A stretch of DNA of 64,000 bases from Bifiguratus adelaidae (taxonomy: Eukaryota > Mucoromycota > Endogonomycetes > Endogonales): positions 1-64,000 of the forward strand of contig MVBO01000010.1 in the NCBI GenBank assembly GCA_002261195.1. The letters are read 5' to 3'. Positions 47,201-60,515 of this stretch are shown piece by piece. The notes under the pieces are model-generated. The model was not told the DNA's origin. It worked only from the letters and a program-made list of their open reading frames with translations, and did no database searches. How positions within the stretch are numbered: position 1 is the stretch's first letter; each line of letters begins with the position of its first letter. The position numbers were made by a program, and so were the translations under genes.

Positions 47201-50200
47201 AACCATTCTGCATGATAGACATTGTTGTTATTGACGAGTGTCAACCAAGCAAGCACACTCACGTTTTCTGGTTCTGCATGGACGAAATGCTGTTGGGCCA
47301 TATCGAAGTCGCCAGCGAACTGCATCGTGAGATCCTTACGCCCTGTATGGACCATCAGTTTTCACATTTGCTAACGTGCATTGCCCTTCGCTGAAAGTAA
47401 CTTACCGAGTAACAAGTGATCTTGCCATTCGCTATCCACGATGCAATCGACGGTGGCTCGGCAATGGCGAAGTGATTCTCGAATGGGTATTCCGAGACCC
47501 ACGGGAAGTTCTTCTAAATCCTGCAATTTGAAGCTTATGCGGAATAACTGTTTCAGTATCTCCTCGTGTTTGCACGGGTCAACACAGATGACTCTGAAGA
47601 TAGTCTCCATACTCTTGCTGAGATGTGCTAAATCCGAGGTCTGATCGCTCGTGCCAACTCTGGCATGCTCCGTATCGCCCCGCAAAATACTTCGCAAGTC
47701 TTCAAGACCTACAGCGTCACTCCAGGAGTGTGTTCTTAGCATGTTATACACACGCCGGAAAGTGGTTGGTGCTTCTTCAAAGGAGGAATTGGGAGGCGAT
47801 TCGATGTTTCCAAGCTCATTTCCGATTGTGTGCAGGGATTCAGAAGCGTATCCGCCAACAGATTGCACTCCTGGTGCTTGCTTAGTGGGACAGTCAATGA
47901 TGTGATCGGAACTTACGTTTCACGGTTTCGAGCATCGCTAAACCGGGATCGTGTTTGCAATAAAGGTCCGCCCAAGTATGCCATTGTAGCCTTTCAGCCA
48001 GATCAAGTAGAACAGGCAGCATCGACCTTGCTGCATGAGCAGTAATCGGACGGATTGAAAAATCGGCGTAGACGGTGTGCAATGCAAATAGAATGCAGCG
48101 CACAGTGGAGGGTGAGAAAAGTGTCTCATTCGCGTGTGAGGCGGAAAGCTTGGTGGCAGAATCTAGAATCTCCACAACAGACTGGCTGTTGTCGTTGCTT
48201 ATCATAGATAAGTCTTGCATCTTCTTGAAAGCTTTTGCCAGCGTATTTGGTATAATCTTACGATGAAGAGGAGAATTAATGAGCTGATGGAAGGGATGCG
48301 TGTAATTCGGTGGTAGTCCGTCATTTTCCTCCTGACGCTTTGCAGACAGGAATGAGTAAAGTGTGATGCAAAAGTCGCGCCATTCCCAATTATACGCCTC
48401 ATCGGATGCTGAAATGCTTGAAAAGTGGTATGTCAGAAAACGACGTTTGAAGGCAAAATATTGTGTGCTGTCGAGCGCATATAGGAGGGCGTCACAGCAA
48501 GCTTTGACAAGCTGATACCGCAAAACGAAGTTCAGCGACAAATGAACAATGCTTCCATTGTGGCGTAATAAGAGATGGTTACCGATTGCTGCGATGACCG
48601 AGACTTCAGCATGTCTCGCAATGCCCAAAGTGCTGACGACGCCTTTACGAGATTTCTCGGTCTTGCTCGATCCTGTCGGCTCCAATTCAGGTATTTCCAC
48701 CAAGCATGATAAATTGTCGATCGCATCATCCCAAAGCCTCCACGTCCCATCATTTGTCAGAATAAGCGCATCCTGCTTGCCTAACCGAGTTGCTTCCACG
48801 CCTGCGGAGAAGATGGAAGACACAGTCCAATACCGGTTGACACTTGCATCGAGTATGTCAATGAAATGCAGCAAGCGTGATTCTTTGTCTTGAATGCAAA
48901 GAATTTCTTGATGTGTACCATGTACTTTGTAGACATGCAAGTGCTTTGGTTCACTTGAGTCAAGAGGTTAAGCGCCTTCTTGTTGGTTGTACGCAAGTCT
49001 ACTTACCTCATCGCTTCCGGCGATGTCCAGAACTGATAGCAAAATACTGACGATTGCATAGGCGACCCGTAACTTCCCATGTCCAAATCTACATGCATAG
49101 ATCTATCAAATGCAGGGTTACCTTCGTCTTTGGATTTGAATAACGAGGATGTTCGCCGTCGTATAGGGGCCGACTTCACACCGTGTTCACTTTCGCTTCC
49201 CGGCACCTCCGCGGTCGGTATACTGGCACTTTTGTCCGACAGGTAAGGAGTGAGCGGTGGCTCAGATACATAACCATCATAACCTTGAACGTCATCTACG
49301 TCGACCTTCGCAATGTACCGCCACAGCTTGACCCTTCTTTCGCGACGATCAAACGTGATGAAGGAGCCATTTTGATCATCTCTACAATCGTCGTCAACGT
49401 AGATCATTTCCTCCTGGGGATCGCAGAATGGCGAAGGTGCGTTTTGGATGGCCCCAACAAGGTTGACATTAGCGAATTCTTCGAGACTGTCCACCCTCGA
49501 CACGATCGAGAATTCCCTAAGTGGATGTGAAAGTGTAAAGATGTTGGGATCGGATGACAGCGCGTCATCCAGTTCACTTGAAATTGTCGCATCTCCCATA
49601 TCGGTTTTAGTCTGAAGGATTAGACCAGATTTCGCTGGCCACGCCCGTCGCGTGGAGAAAGGCAGCAGGACAGAGTAATGCTCGCCATCAAAGAAATAAA
49701 TCTTGATGAATTCGTCAAGAACAACACATAGTGCGGGGCGAAGATGACCTTCGGTCACGTTGCTTGTGTCCTTCCGCACGGCGTCCTCTTCCGAAGTCTG
49801 CGCCAGGTAAGCTTGGAAAGTGTTACTCCATGGCGCATGATGACCGTATTTTGCATTGCTAGATGTCTGATCTTGTGGGAATCGCGCAAAAAACGCACCT
49901 TGAACGTCTTGCCGCTCATCTTTGAAGTTGTAGCTTCGTACTAGCTGACGGTTACAACTCCAAACAAGATGCGGTCCCTGAAACCAGAGTTCTTCGCAGT
50001 CAACGTCGGTAGAGGAGCTGAGAGGTTTTACGCGCAACGGATGCTCTTTTTGTCGAGGAAATAGCCTCCATTGAGCTTTTAATGGCCCTGGCGAAACGCT
50101 AAGACCTTCTGAATGCCCTCCGAACCCGACGTGACCCTTTGCAAGCGAATCGGTGACAAGAGCTTCCTCAGGGAAGTGCTGCCGAATGAATCCTTCACCA

Positions 50201-50268
50201 AATGGGGTATATGGTTCGAGGACCTTGACGTGAAGAGACTCGCCGGGAGTGTTGCCTACTGCTGGCAT
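44206..50268 (-). CDS. APC1: Anaphase-promoting complex subunit 1
   Basis: Largest scaffold of the APC/C ubiquitin ligase. Recognised by the block MSIMQNGSVVRYADQDDG, TQVTDLLFGSDLRIKEVQKL and the proteasome/cyclosome repeats that follow (GLLLGLSAAFCG, CILGIGILYMSSAHRR, SAGMALGMIALGKGD, AIALGLMYLRTNKRH, ASHMAIGLLFLGGGTFTLGN). The N-terminal region (exons to about 49 kb) is the expected beta-propeller part, including GTWRLWDDAI and the disordered loop with RRRTSSLFKS. The C-terminus ends MDVLNKGQS. Exons join around 48.95, 47.9, 47.4, 47.2 and 45.0 kb. The open frame reaches 50328 with no upstream ATG; the first in-frame ATG is 50268, so a 5' exon may be missing from my model. Confidence 0.88.
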
Positions 50269-50444
50269 ATCCCATATGCAATGTTTGTTAAGGTTCGCTC
50301 CAACCAAAGTATTTTTCGGAGGCGTCAAAATCTGAGTCTGTTTTAAGGCAGGATGGGTTTAAGGGGAAGCCGAGAAGCGAGGAAGCATTGAGCAAGTGTT
50401 CAGAAAGGCTGTATTTCAATGGTACATGGCACGCAGACATTAGG

Positions 50445-52245
50445 TTAAATGTCGAGAAGCAATCTTCGGGGATCTTCGATGAGGTTCTTGACCTTCACAA
50501 GGAAAGTTACTGCCTCACGACCGTCAATAATTCTGTGATCGTAGGTAAGGGCGATATACATCATAGGGCGGATTTCAACCTTGCCATTCACGGCAACAGG
50601 TCGCTCCTTGATGGCATGCATGCCGAGAATGGCACTTTGAGGCAGATTGATAATCGGAGTACCCATCATGGATCCAAAAATACCACCGTTGGAAATGGTA
50701 AAAGTGCCACCGGCCATGTCTTCAATGGTGATTTTGTTATCTCTAGCCTATAACAGCCGTGTCAGAAAGATATCTGAGATCTGACACTCTTGAAAACCTA
50801 CCTTCTTGCCAAGCTCGGCAATGGCCTGCTCAATGTCAATAAAAGACATGTCCTCTACGTTTCGCAAGACTGGGGTCACCAAGCCCTTCGGTGTGGCGAC
50901 GGCAACACTCAAGTCAACGTAGTCATGGTAGACGATCGAATCGCCTTCAATGGATCCATTGACAGCCGGCAATTCTTGTAGAGCGACGCAAGAGGCCTTA
51001 GCGAATGCCGACATGAAGCCCAACTTGATACCATGCTTCTTCCAGACATCTTCCTTGTAAAGTGAGCGCATTTGCATGAGGTTGGACATGTCCACTTCGT
51101 TGAACGTGGTAAGAGAAGCGGCATTGTTTTGAGACTCCTTGAGGCGCTCGGCAATACGAAGTCGCATGCGGTTCATTTTTACACGTCGTTCTTCGCGGCT
51201 GCCAGTGACCTTGGGAGCACTTCCAGACGATGATGGAGCAGAGCTGGCATCAGCAGCAGGCGCTATCAGACAAAATTGTGAGCAAACAAAGGGATTAGAA
51301 GTCGGAGTTGTGCAAGACTACCTTGCTTGGGAGCAGGCTTTTCCTCGACCGGCTGAGGGGCGGGCTTGGGCTTTTCCTTCTGTTGTTTGGGCTCTTCTTT
51401 CGTTTTGGGTTCATCGCGAGCCTCTATCTCTTTTGGTTGTTCGCTGCTCTCTTCCTTCTTTGCGGCATCTATAGAGGGAGTGGATAGTCAGCATGCTGAC
51501 AAATATTCGATTGCTAAAGCATACCGCCAGATGGAGCATCGCCGAGTTCCATCTTGAAGAGATCAGCGCCGACGGACACCGTATCTTCCTCGTTGGCAAA
51601 AGTCTCCGTGATGGTGCCAGAGGCGGGTGCATTCACAGAAATATCAACCTGTATCATTCTCCAGCGTCAGTTGCAAAGGCGAAAGTAAATAGGACGGCAA
51701 TACCCACCTTGTCGGTCTCAATTGTGGCCACCTCCTCGTCTTGCTTGACAAAGTCGCCGACTTCTATAAACAGAAAATCCTGTCAACAATCGATATGCAA
51801 TAATATCGTTGCCTCAACTCACTTTTTACCCATGTCTTGAGCGTTCCTTCGGAGATAGAGTCGGCCATGTGAGGCACTTGGACCATCTTGTCGGCTGTGT
51901 CGAGAAAAGCGGCGGTTAGGAAATCAAAGTTTCCCACGCTCGGAGATGTTGTTAATACATACCGTAGAAGCGAACTTGTTGCCCAAAGACATTCTGGCGA
52001 GTGAGGCCAGACTTTCTGTACGTCGAGAAAACCCGAATCAGATACCGGTCCCTGGTAGCAATGTCTGATGGCAAAACGTACCTGACAACGTTAGAACTAC
52101 CCAACACAGTGGCTGCCGGAACTTGAAGGTGAAGGGCGCGTGCACCAGCAGCGTACTTCAAACCAGTGTTGAAAGCCGATGACCGAGCAGAGCGCACGGC
52201 CCGTGCCAACAAGGGACTTGTCCGACTTGCACTTTTTAGCACCAT
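50445..52245 (-). CDS. KGD2: Dihydrolipoamide succinyltransferase, E2 of 2-oxoglutarate dehydrogenase
   Basis: TCA-cycle enzyme of the mitochondrial matrix, moving succinyl groups from lipoamide to CoA. Eight phase-checked exons (minus): 52245-52082, 52015-51963, 51894-51823, 51763-51708, 51648-51525, 51468-51322, 51262-50802, 50747-50445; 459 residues. An Arg/Ser/Ala-rich presequence comes first, then one lipoyl domain with the lipoylated Lys in [14 protein letters not shown], a long Lys/Pro/Glu linker, no obvious E1-binding domain (typical for KGD2), and the catalytic domain with [22 protein letters not shown] and the active-site His in [17 protein letters not shown]. Confidence 0.96.
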
Positions 52246-52948
52246 GAGTGACTGGATCTAGACAAGTTACAGTAAATGGTAAGAAGTCTGTCTTGCAGAA
52301 CTGCGAGTATCTACCAAAACACGGATAGTCCGCGACCTGATAGACCTCTAACCCTTTCTCGGCTTACCTTATGTAAGGAACACGGTAAACAGCGTGAAAC
52401 AAACGTTTATTTCTCGTGACTATTTCCATTTTACTGCATGATGTCATCCACTTTCACCTGAGTGCGCGAGGGCTAGACAATAAGCATGATCCATGAAGAG
52501 TCATTTGGGGTGGCGTGACTCGCCATGTCCGTCCATCTGCTTCAGGGAGTCACCTTTGACTCGCAGAGAAGACATCGGAGGTTCTCTGCAATTGGATAAT
52601 TTTTCCGCCGACGGAATTGGCGGAGTGAGCAAAAGATGAACACAGCGGATAAGCGGCTAGATGCTGGCGCGCGCAGGGCTAAGACGCGACGGCTATCGAT
52701 TGACATGGCTGCAGTCTGAGACGCGTAGGTACGGAATTGAGCTCTTGATCAGTGTCTGTGTTGAGAAGTCGATGGCGTAGACGGATGAAACCTCCGATAA
52801 AACTAAGCTGGGGAGGTCTTGGCAACGAGGATAGCTAACGTCGTGGTGTAGACGCAAATTACCAGAATGCACGTCATTGGAAAGACGAAACGCACCAACT
52901 GAGAGGGAGAACAACTGAGCCTATATGCCAAGACGATCTTAGTCGTTG
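52246..52948. other. Intergenic, KGD2 upstream region
   Basis: About 700 bp with no supported gene. A minus-strand frame at 52693-52914 lies past the stop of the 71-residue protein and lacks a start in context. Confidence 0.4.
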
Positions 52949-53209
52949 CTATACATACGCCACGGACCAAGCTTGTAGAGGTTCGGCCACGTTGCGAATA
53001 CTACAAGCATGGACAAGGGTGCTGATTTTCATAATCGAAACTTACTGGCTAAAGCTCAACGTCTTGCTTCTCTTGTTGTGAGTTGGCATGAAGAATGGGT
53101 CTTCATCGTCATCGTCGCTTTCAGCATAATTCTGGAACTCCATTCCTTCGTCATCGTCACTGTCGTCCATAGGTATATGGACATGCTGATTGTCCGAACG
53201 TTGAGTCAT
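52949..53209 (-). CDS. Small acidic protein, 71 residues, unknown
   Basis: Two phase-checked exons (minus): 53209-53046 and 53000-52949, with GTAAGT donor and TTGTAG acceptor. The N-terminal half is strongly acidic (MDDSDDDEGMEF, ESDDDDEDPFFMP), then a basic patch HNKRSKTL and a hydrophobic end. No family recognised. It follows NIP7 by 79 bp on the same strand; acidic stretches are common in nucleolar proteins, but no function is inferred. Confidence 0.5.
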
Positions 53210-53288
53210 GGGAGACGAAGAAGAACAAGAGAATGCAAATGCGTGAAAATGTGTTCTATTTCTAAAGTACAAGAATATTGTGGTGTGT

Positions 53289-54052
53289 CTAGAAGAGTGT
53301 ATCTTCATCACGCAGGTATTCTCCAATATCTGCTTGGTGAAATGCTATTATGGCGGTGGGTTCTAGTTTTCTTGTATCTGCTGTTGATCGTGCGGTGACG
53401 CCAAAGCCCTGCAATTCATCTTGTAAGCTCGTGTCCAACAACAGCGATCCCACCTGCATACCAAAGGTACGTCGCTCATGGAATATATGACTACACCCTG
53501 ATGTTCTGGTGTATCTTCCGTGATTCTTCCTAAATGCGCCTTGACGACATGATTGCCGTACAAGTAGGGCATCTCTCCGTTCGGCTTGATCCACATTTTG
53601 TACTTTATGGCATTAACACCTGGATTCATTTCAATTGTCATCCATGCTCACCTTGGCATATTGGCTCAGGTAGTCCAAGCAAGTGATGTGTAGTCGGAAC
53701 TTTCCAGTCTTTGTGAATTTGCCAAAGCATACACCGAGCGACTTCAAATTGTCCCTTCCAATACTGGTGGCCTTTCGCATCAGGGATTCGCTAGTCACCA
53801 AAGGTTATGAGTATCCAGCAAGAAGCTGATCTGCTAATGGACCCACCTAACATAGTATACTCGATCTTTGTGGAGCCGGAAGCAGTATGTTTCGTCTGGC
53901 CGATCTATAAGGTGCTTGATATTGCTACCGATGCTAAGAAAAAAAGCGTGATTAGTTACCAGTATTTAAACTACTTCAACGTGGATAGATACGTACTATT
54001 TCGCAAGCTTCTCAAAGAACGTCTTGGTCTCTTCTTCCGTGAGGGGTCGCAT
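53289..54052 (-). CDS. NIP7: NIP7, 60S ribosome biogenesis factor
   Basis: Nucleolar PUA-domain protein needed for 27S pre-rRNA processing. Five phase-checked exons (minus): 54052-53997, 53933-53847, 53790-53652, 53602-53462, 53408-53289; 180 residues, exactly the family length. Start [19 protein letters not shown], then [31 protein letters not shown], the PUA domain with [17 protein letters not shown] and [13 protein letters not shown], and the terminus [17 protein letters not shown]. Confidence 0.96.
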
Positions 54053-55366
54053 AATGACTGGGTGAATGTCTGGCAACAGTTTTTTTCTTTGAATCTCGAA
54101 AAACCCTAGCTAGCCCTTACCCTGAAATTCCTGTAGGGTTCCATTGTCGCGTTTCCTCTCAGGATATTTGCCATAGACCGTGTTGAGTGACGACTTATGC
54201 TCGCTTTAAGGGTTGTTACATCGCTAAGACATCTAATAACACGTCATGTGGTGCCAATTGTATCAAAATGGGTCTCCAATGGGTCTCTTGATGCATGTTG
54301 CTATGCTTGGATTAAATAGGAAGAATTGTATGTGGTTGGGCTTGAGTATTGGTCACCTTTTTTTATATACATGGACCATATACTGCAGTTCAATCGGGTG
54401 ATAGACTCTTTATGCTAGTTTCCGGCTCAGTTGAGCCTTGAAAGGCAGTCTTACGACCATCTACTGGCCTCTGCTCAAACCATTACACGTCCATTATATA
54501 GCGGCATATCTGGTGGTCAAAAAGGAAGTTTTCTTCCGTGCATCCCGTGTTTATCTATATGAAAACGAATGGGTATTCTCGGAGCACACGAAGGACTATC
54601 GCTGACGACTTTATTGTGGCTTGCCCATGAACACTTGCCATGAAGATCCGTATGTCTATGTTGTACACAACAAAATGTGGGGAAGGCGGCGTATGCCAAG
54701 GCAGAGGGATTAAGCCAACATTCAGAGGCGCTGGAAGTTGCCTCTTATGCTATAATTCTGTACGACAGATCTGGGCCTACTTCAGTGTCCTTTCTGATGT
54801 ATTGAACGCACCTTGCTGTTTGGAATGTACGCAATAACGCGTAAATTGGACGCGATTCTGGTAACCTGGGTGGCATTCGCGTGGAGCTTTTGAGAATCCA
54901 CTTATGGCACATCTCCCTTACAACATCGAATTGACTGCTATCGGGCATGGCTTCATACCACGACCATTTGCAACGTTCTCAAAGCGTTCTCCCTTACATA
55001 TATGAAGAAACATGCGCAGAAGTCTGTGGTCACTGGCAAGGATCGCGCAGAGGGATCGTTCAACTCGATCGCAAAGCTAATGCAACAGTTTGCAAGTACC
55101 AAATCGTTTATAATTCGGACGAATGTATGTACAATACAGGTGGGAAAGAACAGGTGAAGAAACAATGAGACGCTTTGCAAGCAAATCGCATCATTGCTAC
55201 GGAATAAGAGTTGTATACAGTTAGTGCCCAGTTAAAAGGCACAACCAGCACGGAAAAGAGGGAAAACCGTGAATCTTCCGCCACGAGAGCGAAATGCAAG
55301 GGTCAGATGGTGAGTGGCAAAGGAAACATGTAATATGCACAAGGTTGACTAGCGTGCAAGAGACAT
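54053..55366. other. Intergenic, no supported gene
   Basis: About 1.3 kb. Short frames occur on both strands (for example a minus-strand stretch near 54745-54948 that looks mildly protein-like), but none shows a domain, consistent exon joins or a start in context. Confidence 0.35.
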
Positions 55367-56080
<714 letters not shown>

Positions 56081-56669
56081 ATGCCACCAAAAGCCGAAAA
56101 GAAGCCTACCTCCGCTGGCAAAGCTCCTGCCAAGACCGCCGCCAAAACCGCCAAGCCTAAGGCAGAGGGATCTAAGCGTACCAAGAAGGTGCGAAGAGAG
56201 ACGTACTCTAGCTATATCTACAAGGTGCTCAAGCAAGTGCACCCTGACACTGGTATCTCCAACAAGGCTATGAGCATCTTGAACTCGTTTGTGAACGGTA
56301 AGTGTTGGGGCGGGTTTCAATGCATTTAGGCGTCAAAGTCCGGGGGGGGTTGGGTCTGGTACTGCGCCTCGTTTTCAATGGCCTTTGCCACTGACTTTCA
56401 TGGCCACATGATTCGTTCGAGTCAATCTCATGCATTCAAGTCGTTTGATAACGTGTCTGAGATTCAAGTTTATTGACCTGCTATGACTTTTAGATATTTT
56501 CGAGCGTATTGCTAGCGAAGCCTCCAAACTTGCCTCATACAACAAGAAGTCCACCATTTCTTCACGAGAGATTCAAACTGCCGTACGATTGATTTTGCCA
56601 GGTGAATTGGCCAAGCATGCCGTCTCCGAAGGCACCAAGGCCGTCACCAAGTACACTTCCTCCAAATAA
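56081..56669 (+). CDS. Histone H2B
   Basis: Two phase-checked exons, 56081-56297 and 56494-56669; 130 residues. A Lys/Ala-rich tail is followed by the fold: [80 protein letters not shown], and the AVTKYTSSK end bearing the Bre1-type ubiquitination Lys. The single 196-nt intron is long for this region and is the only intron in the four histone genes; it contains the run GGGGGGGG near 56343. Confidence 0.98.
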
Positions 56670-57599
56670 TTGTATTTCGCACTGGATCGTTCAACTGCGT
56701 CTATTCAATCTCCATTTGGCTGGAGCATTTGCAGTTTGGTTGACGCACTCAACATTATGGTGTTTTGGTCGGCTTCGCTGTTTTTGCGTCAGTTTAGAGA
56801 GTGAAGGGAAGATGCTTTTTCCATCTGTTGCTCTTCTCCGTCATTACCCACTTTTCACAATCTCCATCAGTCAATAGGTCCGACATTGGCAATGTACAGT
56901 TCTGTTCATTAAATACCATTTTGTTGCAAAAACAAATTCCTTGACCCTTTTTCCTGTACCTTGGCTCAGCGCCAAGTAAGGCGCGTCTTAAGGGGAAATG
57001 GCGCGTCTTGAGGCGACGACTTTTTCAAACTTTTAGTGTCAAACACCAATTTTGACGACCAATAAACGATGGTGAAGCTGTCTATTGGCAGACCTAAGGC
57101 GTGTCCTAGTCCGAACTTCGACTGCAATCGACAATAATCATCAAAGTCAGACACGCCACAATTCAGAGAGCCAGTATGGATGAATATTTACGCAAGGGTA
57201 TTAGCGCTTTTTCCGGCCAACAAACGCATTGATAAGGTTTCAGAATGCCAAAGATGGTCTAGAATCTCAGAACGCGTCTTGATGCAACATGATACGTCAG
57301 CAGTGTATAGGTACTTGCGTGGAATTCTTGTGCGGAATTCATGCAGTTTGCGCCAATTGTTGCCATATTTGACGTTCATTGACGCAGCGCTTAGACAGGT
57401 CGTATCCCTGATACGTATAAGCACATAGACAATGAGAAATAAGTAACGGTTCGTCAAAGATTGAAATAGGGGCAAAAGGCAAAATGCATGCGAGGATATG
57501 CTGTACATCATAAAGAAGTGTTTATGAGAATAAAGAGACGAATATCTGTACAAGATGGATGGATGGTGGAGTAAAAAGGAAACGGATCAATCAAACGAT
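56670..57599. other. Spacer between H2B and H3 with short repeats
   Basis: No gene. Two direct copies of GGCGCGTCTT(A/G)AGG lie 20 bp apart at 56980-56993 and 57000-57013. Related GGCG-x-GTC-CTAG and CGCCTTGAGGCG strings occur near 57098 and 58918, on either side of the H3/H4 pair. Confidence 0.45.
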
Positions 57600-58641
<1,042 letters not shown>

Positions 58642-59320
58642 ATATCTTTTCGCATGCGCTATCTTTGCCACATCGTGGTATGGATGGGAATTCTCACATC
58701 TCACTCGATCCTCGCATTCGAATCGTTCTGGAACATGTATCTCCCCCATCCAGACAAGATTATTCATCATCCTCTAACCAAGACTTGGTCCTTTGATGTA
58801 CATACACCGTTAACAATAATTAGTCATTGTGCAGACATGTTGATGGTCTTACCCCTGTTCTATTATCACGTTCAATGTAGCATTTAATCGAGTCGATAGA
58901 TGGAATGTGGGCCAATCACGCCTTGAGGCGTAAGGGATTCGACAATAGGGATAAGGCGCATTTAATTGTCGGGTCTATACGAACCCCGGCAGAGACTTTC
59001 AGTACCGTGACGTTCGTAGACGCGTGAACGTGGGTCGCTCCCAAAAGTCAATTCATCCTGATGTTGGATGAGGCTTTTTCACGTGAACCATGTTCACGCG
59101 CATAGCTGCATCTTATTGTGCTCAACGCAAAGATGGATGCCCTACACAGGCCTTGGCCAGAGAGTGTTGCGGCACAGAGCGGTTAGCGGAGCGCAAGATC
59201 CATGATCACGTGATCTCCATTGGATTTCCTCCACGTCCTTACGGTGTAAGACGTCCCTGACCCCATCCAACTGTTGTCCGTCGCCTCACGCCAGTCCATA
59301 AGGCATTCTAAGACGGTATT
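58642..59320. other. Intergenic downstream of H4
   Basis: No gene. Includes CGCCTTGAGGCG near 58918, related to the repeats downstream of H2B, and the presumed promoter of the ribophorin II gene. Confidence 0.4.
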
Positions 59321-60377
59321 ATGGTTCGTCTCACGCTACTCAATTTCACAAGCGCGCTCGTTGCTCTTGTACTATTATGTTTGGTCGTCCGAGTGGATGC
59401 CGATGTGACCATCTCTGATGTGAAGCTTGCTGTGGTTGGATCGGACGGCGTACGGAAGTTTGGCGAGAGGTGAGTTAAACTTGAGGTGAATCTCCAATAA
59501 CGGTAGTTATAGTCTCACATACCCGTCAACGCTCTCCAAACCTCTCAATGTGACAACTCAAGACACCTTGCGGGTTTCTATCTTCCTCAAAGACACCAAG
59601 GCGAAAGACAACCTTTCTGCTATTCCGCATCAAGCCTTTGTCGTATTTGATGATGTTCAAGGGGTGGAACGAATTGTACGCGTGATACAACTTCGGGACA
59701 GCGGAAAGGGACGAGCTGAATTGGTGAGGTTTAGGCGTAGGACAATTAGCTGACATGCTCACTCGGACGATTAGGATCTCAAATCAGCGACCGATCTTCC
59801 CAACGTTAGCCGCACTTACACGGCATCTCTCATACTCGGCTCCTTTTCGCATGCTCCCATTCGATACGAGTTGGGCAAAGTCACCCTACCTGCCTCTAGC
59901 CGGACCAAGAAACAGGCGATTGATTCCTCATTCACGCATCAACCTTTTGGCCCTAAACCAGAAATTCAACACTTGTTTCGCCAAGGTGAAAAGATGCCAC
60001 CCAAAATTGTGAGTTTGATCGGAACAGGAGCGGTGTTGGCACCGTGGATCTTGCTCCTCGGTATGGTAAGTGAAGCATAACGGGATGTCTTGCTGCGTTG
60101 CTGAATAAGGGCTTAGTGGGCCAAGATTGGCTTGACGCCCTCTCGCATCATTCACATGCTGCGTACGACACCTGCCAAGAGTCTCTTGACGACGCTAGCC
60201 TTCCTCGTCACCCTTGGTCTGGTCGAGACGGTATTACTTGCTTATTTCACCTATCTCAATCTCTTTCAAACCCTGGGCTATCTTGGCGTGTTGATGCCTG
60301 TGGCATTCTTGACTGGGCAACGGTGTTTGAGTGACGTTCAGAGCCGCCGATGGGCTGGCATGAAGAAGGCCGAATAG
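59321..60377 (+). CDS. Oligosaccharyltransferase subunit, ribophorin II/Swp1
   Basis: Integral ER subunit of the complex that N-glycosylates nascent proteins. Four phase-checked exons: 59321-59469, 59513-59723, 59775-60065, 60117-60377; 303 residues, the short fungal Swp1 size. Signal peptide LLNFTSALVALVLLCLVVRV, a luminal beta-rich domain (SLTYPSTLSKPLNVTTQDTL), the pre-membrane segment EIQHLFRQGEKMPPKIVSLI, and three predicted membrane helices, with W-x-K and the last ending GVLMPVAFLTGQRCLSD. Confidence 0.9.
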
Positions 60378-60515
60378 ATGGACTATGATCTGTTGAATAA
60401 ACCAAAAAGCGTGATCAGACATCATTCTCAACGATGTATGGTGCACAGACAGACAATTCGAGACAGACTGCAGAAAATAACGTACATGGATAACTGTAGG
60501 TGTAAGGTTATAAAT

